This document shows, in pieces, positions 1-9,629 of a DNA stretch of 64,000 nucleotides. Source of the stretch: Dama dama. Taxonomy: Eukaryota > Chordata > Mammalia > Artiodactyla > Cervidae. The notes under the pieces are model-generated. The model was given only the letters and a program-made list of their open reading frames with translations, had not been told where the DNA came from and did not search any database. The stretch covers positions 1,178,001 through 1,242,000 of the forward strand of contig NW_026870967.1 in assembly GCF_033118175.1 (NCBI RefSeq), read 5' to 3'. Position 1 is the first letter of the stretch; the number at the start of each line of letters is the position of its first letter. The position numbers were made by a program, and so were the translations under genes.

Positions 1-2560
1 AGACCAAGGCAGAACGATATGCACACGTCTGTTCCTATCCCCTGCACCGGCAGAGAGCTCGGGGGAGCCAGAGGCTGTCAGGCAGCTGCTGGGCTGGCCG
101 CCTGTGTGGGAAGGGGCAGAGCCGACCTAGGGGCAAGTTGGGCCTCTTGATCTCCCTGCTGCCCTGAGGCTGCTGGGCCAAATACGTCTTGGGCATCTAG
201 CCCCTTACTGGTCCCTTCCCTCTGTCGAGGCCCTCTGAGCTCCAGCACCTTGCAGTGTGGAGACAGCCCCTGCCAGAAATCTCCTCTCCAAGGAGGTCTC
301 AACCAAGGCCTAGGCCCAGGGGAAAGGCACCAGAAGGGATGAGCCAGGGGAGGCGCCCGAGCATGTCTGAACCCAGTCCCCGCAGCCTGCCCCTTGGTGG
401 GGCAGTAACCCCGGAGACCAGGAAGGTCTGGGCAAGGCTGGCCAGGGGCAGGAGCCCTGCTGTGTCCTGCCCCTGGCCTGTGGGGCCTCTGAACACAACC
501 GGCCCTCTCCCACTGGAAGACGTCCCCGGCTGCCTCCAAAGGCCGGTTTGCAAGCACTCCCGCACACTGTTCCCAGCAGGCGCGCACAATGCTCCCAAGC
601 CCGGGAGAAAAGCGCTTCGGGGTGGTGCTCTCTCCGGGCCCTTGCCCCTGAGCATGGGGGCCAGGCAGGGGTCCACACTCCGAGGCCAAGGCAGAACCAC
701 ATGCACACGTCTGTTCCTGTCCCCTGCACCGGCAGAGAGCTTGGGAGAGCCAGAGTCTGTCAGGCAGCTGCTGGGTTGGCCGCCTGTGTGGGAAGGGGCA
801 GAGCCGACCTAGGGGCAAGTTTGGCCTCTTGCTCTCCCTGCTGCCCTGAGGCTGCTGGGCCAAAGACGTCTTGGGCATCAAGCCCCTTACTGGTCCCTTC
901 CCCCTGACGAGGCCCTCTGAGCTCCAGCACCTTGCAGTGTGGAGACAGCCCCTGCCAGCAACCTCCTCTCCTAGGAGGCCTCAACCGAGGCCTAGGCCCA
1001 GGGGAAAGGCACCAGCGGGGATGAGCCAGGGGAGGCGCCCGAGCATGTCTGGACCCAGTCCCCGCAGACTGCCCCTTGGTGGGGCAGTACCCCCGGAGGC
1101 CAGGAAGGTCTGGGCAAGGCTGGCCAGGGGCAGGGGCCCTGCTGCGTCCTGCCCCTGGCCTGTGGGGCCTCTGAGCACAACCGGCCCTCTCCCACTGGAA
1201 GACCTCCCCGGCTGCCTCCAAAGACCGGTTTGCCTACACTCCTGCCCACTGTTCCCAGCAGGCGCGCACAATGCTCCCAAGCCCGGGAGAAAAGCACTTC
1301 GGGGTGGTGCTCTCACCGGGCCCTTGCCCCTGAGCCTGGGGGCAATGCAGGGGGAACACACTCCCAGGCCAAGGCAGAACCACATGCACACGTCTGTTCC
1401 TGCCCCCTGCACCGGCAGAGAGCTCAGGGGAGCCAGAGTCTGTCAGGCAGCTGCTGGGCTGGCCGCCTGTGTGGGAAGGGGCAGAGCCGACCTAGGGGCA
1501 AGTTGGGCCTCTTGCTCTCCCTGCTGCCCTGAGGCTGCTGGGCCAAAGAGGTCTTGGGCATCCAGCCCCTTGCTGGTCCCTTCCCTCTGACGAGGCCCTC
1601 TCAGCTCCAGCACCTTGCAGTGTGGAGACAGCCCCTGCCAGCAACCTCCTCTCCAAGGAGGCCTCAACCGAGGCCAAGGGCTGGGGAAAGGCACCAGCGG
1701 GGATGAGACTGGGGAGGCGCCCGGGCATGTCTGGACCCAGTCCCCGCAGCCTGCCCCTTGATGGGGCTGTAACCCCGCAGGCAGGACGGTCTGGGCAAGG
1801 CTGGCCAGGGGCAGGGGCCCTCCTGGGTCCTGCCCCTGGCCTGTGGGGCCTCTGAGCACAACCGGCCCTCTCCCACTGGAAGACCTCCCTGGCTGCCTCC
1901 AAAGGCCGGTTTGCAAGCACTCCCGCCTACTGTTCCCACCAGGCGCGCACAATGCTCCGAAGCCCGGGAGAAAAGCGCTTCGGGGTGGTGCTCTCTCCGG
2001 GCCCTTGCCCCTGAGCCTGCGGGCCAGGCAGGGGGTCCACACTCCCTGACCAAGGCAGAACCACATACACACGTCTGTTCCTGCCCCCTGCACAGGCGGA
2101 GAGCTCGGGGGAGCCAGAGTCTGTCAGGCAGCTGCTGGGCTGGCCGCCTGTGTGGGAAGGGGCAAAGCCGACCTAGGGGCAAGTTGGGCCTCTTGCTCTC
2201 CCTTCTGCCCTGAGGCTGCTGGGCCAAAGAGGTCTTGGGCATCCAGCCCCTTACTGGGCCCTTCCCTCTGACGAGGCCCTCTGAGCTCCAGCACCTTGCA
2301 GTGTGGAGACAGCCCCTGCCAGCAACCTCCTCTCCAAGGAGGCCTCAACCGAGGCCTAGGCCCAGGGGAAAGGCACCAGCGGGGATGAACCAGGGGAGGC
2401 GCCCGAGCATGTCTGGACCCTGTCCCCGCAGCCTGCCCCTTGGTGGGGCAGTACCCCCGGAGGCCAGGAAGGTCTGGGCAAGGCTGGCCAGGGGCAGGGG
2501 CCCTGCTGGGTCCGGCCCCTGGCCTGTGGGGCCTCTGAGCACAACCGGCCCTCTCCCACT
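1..2560 (+). repeat. Left block of ordinary 682-bp monomers
   Basis: This block holds a partial monomer (1-189), three full monomers starting at 190, 871 and 1554, and the first half of the monomer starting at 2235. All belong to the common class with GGCTGGCCAGGGGCAGG and a module of the GCGCTTCGGGG or GCACTTCGGGG type. The monomer at 1554 lacks a short piece of the usual CCGAGGCCTAGGCCCAGGGG stretch and reads CCGAGGCCAAGGGCTGGGG instead. No gene or other element is visible. Confidence 0.95.
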
Positions 2561-5500
2561 GGAAGACCTCCCCGGCTGCCTCCAATGGCCGGTTTGCAAG
2601 CCCTCATGCTCGCTGTTCCCACCAGCCGCGCACAATGCTCCCTAGCCTGGGAGAAAAGCATTTTTGGGTGGTGCTCATTCCGGGCCCTTGGAAGACCTCC
2701 CTGGCTGCCTCCAAGGCCGGTTTGCAAGCACTTCTCCCTTCTGTTCCCGCCACACGCGCACAATGCTCCCAAGCCCGGGAGAAAAGCTTTTCGGGGTGGT
2801 GTTCTCTCTGGGCCCAAGAAAGACCTCCCGGGCTGCCCCCAAAGGCCGGTTTGCAAGCACTCCCACTCGCTGTTCCCGCCATCCGTGCAAATGCTCCAAG
2901 CCCAGGAGAAAAGCGCTTCGGGGTGGTGCTCTCTCCCGGCCCTTGGAAGACCTCCCCGGCTGCCTCCAAAGGTCGGTTTGCAAGCACTCAATCCCGCTGT
3001 TCCGGCCAGCCACGCACAATGCTCCCAAGCCCGGGAGAAAAGCGCTTCGGGGTGGTGCTCTCTCCCGGCCCTTGGAAGACCTCCCCGGCTCCCTCCAAAG
3101 GCTGGTTTTCAAGAACTCCCTCCCGCTGACCCGCCAGCCGCACACAATGCTCCCAAGCCCGGGAGAAAAGCATTTTGGGGTGGTGCTCTCTCCGGGCCCT
3201 TGGACGACCTCCCCGGCTGCCTCCAAAGGCCGGTTTGCAAGCACTCCCGCCCGCTGTTCCCACCAGCCACGCACAATGCTCCCAAGCCCGGGAGAAAAGC
3301 ATTTTGGGGTTGTGCTCACACCGGGCCCTGGAAGACCTCCCCGGCTGCCTCCAAAGGCCGGTTTGCAAGCACTCCCGCCCGCTGTTCCCACCAGCCACGC
3401 ACAATGCTCCCAATCACGGGAGAAAAGCGCTTCGGGGTGGTGCTCTCTACAGGCCCTTGGAAGACCTCCCCGGCTGCCTCCAAAGGACGGTTTTCAAGCA
3501 CTCCTGCCTGCTGTTCGCGGCACCCGCGCACAATGCTCCCAAGCCCGGGAGAAAAGCGCTTCGGGGTGGTGCTCTCTACAGGCCCTTGAAGACCTCGCCG
3601 GCTGCCTCCAAAGGCCGGTTTGCAAGGACTCCTTCCTGCTGTTCCCGCCAGCCATGCACAATGCTCCCAAGCCCGGGAGAAAAGCATTTTGGGGTGGTGC
3701 TCACTCCGGGCCCTTGGAAGACCTCCCCGGCTGCCTCCAAAGGCCAGTTTGCAAGCACTCCTGCCTGCTGTTCCCGCCAGCCGCGCACAATGCTCCCAAG
3801 CCCGAGAGAAAAGCGCTTCAGGCTGGTGCTCTCTCCGGGCACTTTCAAGACCTCCCCGGCTGCCTCCAAATGCAGGTTTGTAAGTACTCATTCCCGCTGC
3901 TTCCGCCAGCCACGCACAATGCTCCCAAGCCCGGGAGAAAAGCATTTTGGGATGGTGATCAGTCCGGGCCCTTGGAAGACCTCCCCGGCTGCCCCCAAAG
4001 GCCGGTTTGGAAGCACTCCCACTCGCTGTTCCCGCCATCCGCGCAAATGTTCCAAGCCCGGGAGAAAAGCGCTTCGGGGTGGTGCTCTCTCCTGGCCCTT
4101 GGAAGACCTCCCCGGCTGCCTCCAAAGGCCGGTTTGCAAGCACTCCCGCCCGCTGTTCCCGCCAGCCGCGCACAATGCTCCCAATCACGGGAGAAAAGTG
4201 CTTCGGGGTGGTGCTCTCTCCGGGCCCTTGGAAGACCTCCCCGTCTGCCTCCAATGGCCAGTTTGCAAGCACTCATGCCCGCTGTTCCCACCAGCCGCGC
4301 ACAATGCTCCCAAGCCCGGGAGAAAAGCTTTTGGGGGTGGTGCTCTCACCGGGCCCTGGAAGACCTCCCCGGCTGCCTCCAAAGGCCGGTTTTCAAGCAC
4401 TCCTGCCTGCTGTTCCCGCCACCCGCGCACAATGCTCCCAAGCCCGGGAGAAAAGCGCTTCGGGGTGGTGCTCTCTACAGGCCCTTGGAAGACCTCCCCG
4501 GCTGCCTCCAAAGGCCGGTTTGCAAGGACTCCTTCCTGCTGTTCCCGCCAGCCACGCACAATGCTCCCAAGCACGGGAGAAAAGTGCTTCGGGGTGGTGC
4601 TCTCTCCAGCCCTTGGAAGACGTTTCTGGCTGCCTCCAAAGGCCGGTTTGCAAGCACTCATGCCCGTTGTTCCCACCAGCCGCGCACAATGCTCCCAAGC
4701 CCGGGAGCAAAGCATTTTGGGGTGGTGCTCACTCCGGGCCCTTGGAAGACCTCCCCGGCTGCCTCCAAAGGCCAGTTTGCAAGCACTCCTGCCTGCTGTT
4801 CCCGCCAGTCGCGCACAATGCTCCCAAGCCCAGGAGAAAAGCGCTTCGGGGTGGTGCTCTCTCCGGGCACTTTCAAGACCTCCCTGGCTGCCTCCAAAGG
4901 CCGGTTTGTAAGTACTCATTCCCGCTGCTTCCGCCAGCCACGCACAATGCTCCCAATCCCGGGAGAAAAGCATTTTGGGGTGGTGCTCTCTCCGGGCCCT
5001 TGGAAGACCTCCCCGGCTGCCTCCAAAGGACAGTTTGCAAGCACTCATGCCCGCTGTTCCCGCCAGCCGCGCACAATGCTCCCAAGACCGTGAGAAAAGC
5101 GCTTCGGGGTGGTGATCTCTCCGGGACCATGGAGGACGTCCCCGGCTGCCCCCAAAGGCCGGTTTGCAAGCACTCCCACTCGCTGTTCCCGCCAGCCACA
5201 CACAATGTTCGAAAACCCCGGAGAAAACGCTTCGGGGTGGTGCTCTCTCCGGGCCCTTGGAAGACTTCTCTGGCTGCCTCCAAAGGCCGGTTTGCAAGAA
5301 TTCCCTCCCGCTGTTCCACCAGCCGCACACAATGCTCCAAAACCCGAGAGAAAAGCGCTTCGAGGTGGTGTTCTCTCCGGGCCCTTGGAAGACCTCCCCG
5401 GCTGCCTCCAAAGGCCGGTTTGCAAGCACTCCTGCCTGCTGTTCCCGCCACACGCGCACAATGCACCCAAGCCCGGGAGAAAAGCGCTTCGGGGTGGTGC

Positions 5501-6901
5501 TCTCTCCGGGCCTTTGGAAGACCTCCCCGGCTGCCTCCAAAGGCCGGGTTGCAAGGACTCCTTCCTGCTGTTCCCGCCAGGCACGCACAATGCTCCCAAT
5601 CCCAGGAGAAAAGTGCTTCCGGATGGTGCTCTCTCCGGGCCCTTGGAAGACCTCCCCGGCTACCTCCAAAGGCGGGTTTGCAAGTACTCATTCCCGCTGT
5701 TCCCGCCAGCTGCGCACAATGCTCCCAAGCCCGGGAGAAAAGCATTTTGTGGTGGTGCTCACTCCGGGCCCTTGAAAGACCTGCCCGGCTGCCTCAAAAG
5801 GCCGGTTTGCAAGCACTCATGCCCGCTGTTCCCGCCAGCCGCGTACAATGCTCCCTAGCCCGGGAGAAAAGCATTTTGGGGTGGTGCTCACTCCGGGCCC
5901 TTGAAAGACCTGCCCGGCTGCCTCCAAAGTCCGGTTTGCAAGAACTCATGCCCGCTGTTCCCACCAGCCACGCACAATGCTCCCAAGACCGGGAGAAATG
6001 CGCTTCGGGGTGGTGTTCTCTTCGTGCCCATGGAGGACCTCCCCGGCTGCCCACAAAGGCCGGTTTGCAATCACTCCCACTCACTGTTCCGGCCAGCCAT
6101 GCACATGCTCCAAAACACGGGAGAGAAGCGCTTTGGGGTGGTGCTATCTCCCGGCCCTTGGAAGACTTCCCCGGCTGCCTCCAAAGGCCGGTTTGCAAGA
6201 ACTCCCTCCCGCTGTTCTGCCAGCCGCACACAATGCTCCCAATCACGGGAGAAAAGCATTTTGAGGTGGTGCTCACTCCGGGCCCTTGGAAGACCTCCCC
6301 GGCTGCCTCCAAAGGCCGGTATGCAAGCATTCATGCCCGCTGTTCCCACCAGCCGTGTACAATGCTCCCAAGCACGGGAGAAAAGCATTTTGGTGTGGTG
6401 CTCACTCCTTGCCCTTGGAAGACCTCCGCGCCTGCCTCCAAAGGCCGGTTTGCAAGCACTCCTGCCTGCTGTTCCCGCCACCCGCGCACACTGCTCCCAA
6501 GCCCGGGAGAAAAGCGCATCGGGGTGGTGTTCTCTCCGGGCCCATGGAGGACCTCCCAGGCTGCAACCAAAGGCCGCTTTGCAAGCATTCCCACTAGCTG
6601 TTCCCGCCAGCCATGCAAATGCTCCCAAGCCGGGGGGAAAAGCATTTTGGGGTGGTGCTCTCTCCGGGCCCTTGCCCCTGTGCCTGGGGGCCACGCAGGG
6701 GGTCCACACTCCCAGGCCAAGTCAGAACCACATGCACACGTTTGTTCCTGCCCCCTGCACCGGCAGAGAGCTCGGGGGAGCCAGAGTCTGCCAGGCAGCT
6801 GCTGGGCTGGCTGCCTGTGTGGGAAGGGGCAGAGCCGACCTAGGGGCAAGTTGGGCCTCTTGCTCTCCCTGCTGCCCTGAGGCTGCTGGGCCAAAGAGGT
6901 C
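2235..6901 (+). repeat. Expanded monomer (4667 bp) carrying 32 modules in place of one
   Basis: This is a single 682-bp monomer whose 129-bp module has been multiplied. The left flank (2235-2560) and the right flank (6675-6901) together make one normal 553-bp remainder, in the right order and phase. The flanks show no other rearrangement: the sequence enters the first module through CTCTCCCACT and leaves the last through GGGCCCTTGCCCCTG, as in every ordinary monomer. The excess over a normal monomer is 3985 bp, which is 31 times 128.5. I infer local expansion inside one monomer, not insertion of a foreign array. Confidence 0.95.
2561..6674 (+). repeat. Nested 129-bp tandem array, 32 copies
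   Basis: Thirty-two head-to-tail copies of the 127-129 bp module start at 2561, 2690, 2818, 2945, 3074, 3202, 3330, 3459, 3588, 3716, 3845, 3974, 4101, 4230, 4358, 4487, 4615, 4744, 4873, 5002, 5131, 5259, 5387, 5516, 5645, 5774, 5903, 6032, 6160, 6288, 6417 and 6546. Copies begin with GGAAGACCTCC or a close variant and end with GGGCCCTT. They differ from the modules of ordinary monomers in having mostly CCAGCC where those have CCAGGC, and often GCATTTTGG where those have GCGCTTCGG. The copies are visibly more diverged from each other than neighbouring 682-bp monomers are. Because 129 is 43 codons, stop-free frames run through many copies on both strands; this is a consequence of period length, not evidence of a gene. 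Confidence 0.96.
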
Positions 6902-9629
6902 TTGGGCATCCAGCCCCTTGCTGGTCCCTTCACTCTGACGAGGCCCTCTGAGCTCCAGCATCTCGCAGTGTGGAGACAGCCCCTGCCAGCAACCTCCTCT
7001 CCAAGGAGGCCTCAACCGAGGCCTAGGCCCAGGGGAAAGGCACCAGCAGGGATGAGCCTGGGGAGGCGCCCGGGCATGTCTGGACCCAGTCCCCGCAGCC
7101 TGCCCCTTGGTGGGGCAGTACCCCCGGAGGCCAGGAAGGTCTGGGCAAGGCTGGCCAGGGGCAGGGGCCCTGCTGGGTCCTGCCCCTGGGCTGTGGGGCC
7201 TCTGAGCACAACCGGCCCTCTCCCGCTGGAAGACCTCCCCGGCTGCCTCCAAAGGCTGGTTTGCAAGCACTCCCGCCCACTGTTCCCACCAGGCGCGCTC
7301 AATGCTCCCAAGCCCGGGATAAAAGCACTTCGGGGTGGTGCTCTCTCCGGGCCCTTGCCCCTGAGCCTGGGGGCCAGGCAGGGGGTCCACACTCCCAGGC
7401 CAAGGCAGAACCACATGCACACGTCTGTTCCTGCCCCCTGCACCGGCAGAGAGCTCGGGGGAGCCAGAGTCTGTCAGGCAGCTGCTGGGCTGGCCGCCTG
7501 TGTGGGAAGGGGCAGAGCCGACCTAGGGGCAAGTTGGGCCTCTTGCTCTCCCTCGTGCCCTGAGGCTGCTGGGCCAAAGAGGTCTTGGGTATCCAGCCCC
7601 TTGCTGGTCCCTTCCCTCTGACGAGGCCCTCTGAGCTCCAGCACCTTGCAGTGTGGAGACAGCCCCTGCCAGCAACCTCCTCTCCAAGGAGGCCACAACC
7701 GAGCCCTAGGCCCAGGGGAAAGGCACCAGCGGGGATGAGACAGGGGAGGCGCCCGAGCATGTCTGGACCCAGGCCCCGCAGCCTGCCCCTTGGTGGGGCA
7801 GTACCCCCGGAGGCCAGGAAGGTCTGGGCAAAGCTGGCCAGGGACAGGGGCCCTGCTGTGTACTGTCCCTGGCCTGTGGGGCCTCTGAGCACAACCGGCC
7901 CTCTCCCGCTGGAAGACTTCCCCGGCTGCCTCCAAAGGCCGGTTTGCCAACACTCCGCCCACTGTTCCCACCAGGAACGCACAATGCTCCCAAGCCCGGG
8001 AGAAAAGCACTTCGGGGTGGTGCTCTCTCCGGGCCCTTGCCCCTGAGCCTGGGGCCAGGCAGGTGATCCACACTCCCAGGCCAAGGCAGAACCACATGCA
8101 CACGTCTGTTCCTGCCCCCTGCACCGGCAGAGAGCTCGCGGGAGCCAGAGTCTGTCAGGCAGCTGCTGGGCTGGCCACCTGTGTGGGAAGGGGCAGAGCT
8201 GACCTAGGGGCAAGTTGGGCCTCTTGCTCTCCCTGCTGCCCAGAGGCTGCTGGGCCAAAGAGGTCTTGGGCATCCAGCCCCTTGCTGGTCCCTTCCATCT
8301 GACGTGGCCCTCTGAGCTCCAGCACCTTGCAGTGTGGAGACAGCCCCTGCCAGCAACCTCCTCTCCAAGGAGGCCTCAACCGAGGCCTAGTCCCAGGGAA
8401 AGGCACCAGCGGGGATGAACCTGGGGAGGCGCCCGGGAATGTCTGGACCCAGTCCCCGCAGCCTGCCCCTTGGTGGGGCAGTACCCCCGGAGGCCAGGAA
8501 GGTCTGGGCAAGGCTGGCTAGGGGCAGGGGCCCTGCTGGGTCCTGCCCCTGGCCTGTGGGGCCTGTGAGCATGACCGGCCCTCTCCCGCTGGAGACCTCC
8601 CCGACTGCCTCCAAAGGCCGGTTTGCCAACACTCGCGCCCGCTGTTCCCACCAGGCACGCACAATGCTCCCAAGCCCGGGAAAAAAGCGCTCTGGTGTGG
8701 TGCTCTCTCCGCGCCCTTGCCCCTGAGCCTGGGGGCAATGCAGGGGGAACACACTCCCAGGCCAAGGCAGAACCACATGCACACGTCTGTTCCTTCCCCC
8801 TGCACCGGCAGAGAGCTCGGGGGAGCCAGAGTCTGCCAGGCAGCTGCTGGGCTGGCGGCCTGTGTGGGAAGGGGCAGAGCCGACCTAGGGGCAAGTTGGG
8901 CCTCTTGCTCTCCCTGCTGCCCTGAGGCTGCTGGGTCAAAGAGGTCTTGGGCATCCAGCCCTTTGCTGGTCCCTTCCCTCTGACGAGGCCCTCTGAGCTC
9001 CAGCACCTTGCAGTGTGGAGACAGCCCCTGCCAGCAACCTCCTCTCCAAAGAGGCCTAAACCGAGGCCTACGGCCAGGGGAAATGCACCAGCGGGAATGA
9101 TCCTGGGGAGGCGCACGGACATGTCTGGACCCAGTCCCCGCAGCCTGCCCCTTGGTGGGGCAGTACCCCCGGAGGCCAGGAAGGTCTGGGCAAGGCTGGC
9201 CAGGGGCAGGGGCCCTGCTGGGTCCTGCCCCTGGCCTGTGGGGCCTCTGAGCACAACCGGCCCTCTCCCACTGGAAGACCACCCCGGCTGCCTCCAAAGT
9301 CCTCTTTGCACACACTCCCGCCCGCAGTTCACGCCAGGCTCGCACAATGCTCCCAAGCCCGGGAGAAAAGCGCTTTGGAGTGATGCTCTCTGCGGGCCCT
9401 TGCCCCTGAGCCTGGGGTCAAGGCAGGGGGAACACACTCCCAGGCCAAGGCAGAACCACATGCACACGTCTGTTCCTGTCCCCTGCACCGGCAGAGAGCT
9501 TGGGGGAGCCAGAGTCTGTCAGGCAGCTGCTGGGTTGGCCGCCTGTGTGGGAAGGGGCAGAGCCGCCGTAGGGGCAAGTTGGGATTCTTGCTCTCCCTGC
9601 TGCCCTGAGGTTGCTGGGCCAAAGACGTC
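6675..9629 (+). repeat. Ordinary monomers between the nested array and the higher-order block
   Basis: This stretch holds the right flank of the expanded monomer and full monomers starting at 6902, 7585, 8266 and 8947. The monomer at 7585 carries the only clear paired change I found in the main inverted repeat (7836-7874). The monomer at 8266 has AGTCCCAGGGAAAGG where most have AGGCCCAGGGGAAAGG, a form seen again at 22592 and 50563. The monomer at 8947 is the first of the class marked by GATGATCCTGGGGAGG, CGCACGGACATG and a diverged module with GCGCTTTGGAGTGATG. No gene is visible. Confidence 0.93.
7836..7874. other. Main inverted repeat with a paired (compensatory) change
   Basis: The usual arms are GGCCAGGGGCAGG and CCTGCCCCTGGCC. 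Here the left arm reads GGCCAGGGACAGG (7836-7848) and the right arm reads ACTGTCCCTGGCC (7862-7874). The G-to-A change at 7844 is matched by a C-to-T change at 7866, so a G:C pair becomes A:T and 12 of 13 pairs remain; 7848 and 7862 no longer pair. Other variant monomers, such as those near 24915, 25590 and 55590, have unmatched changes. Confidence 0.8.

Noticed and set aside
871..1590. 239-codon open frame repeated in many monomers (for example 871-1590) as a repeated gene
   Set aside because: It starts at TTG, overlaps the next monomer by about 38 bp, coexists with open frames on the other strand and in other frames, is broken by 1-bp indels in many monomers, and encodes low-complexity Pro/Arg/Gly/Ser-rich sequence with no domain I recognise.
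5208..5223. CENP-B box candidate (TTCGAAAACCCCGGA)
   Set aside because: It lacks the required A and CGGG spacing of NTTCGNNNNANNCGGGN. I found no full match in ordinary monomers by eye.
6613..6620. Perfect octamer motif ATGCAAAT in the last array module
   Set aside because: An eight-base match in one copy, produced by two substitutions relative to other copies, is expected by chance in 64 kb.
2561..6674. CRISPR array
   Set aside because: The period is 127-129 bp of continuous similarity with no short repeat alternating with unique spacers, and there is no cas-like gene.
4007..6880. 957-codon open frame as a large repeat protein gene
   Set aside because: Openness follows from the 129-bp (43-codon) period and low A/T content. 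The start is TTG, several copies are 127 or 128 bp so the frame changes relative to the module, and an overlapping long frame exists on the other strand.
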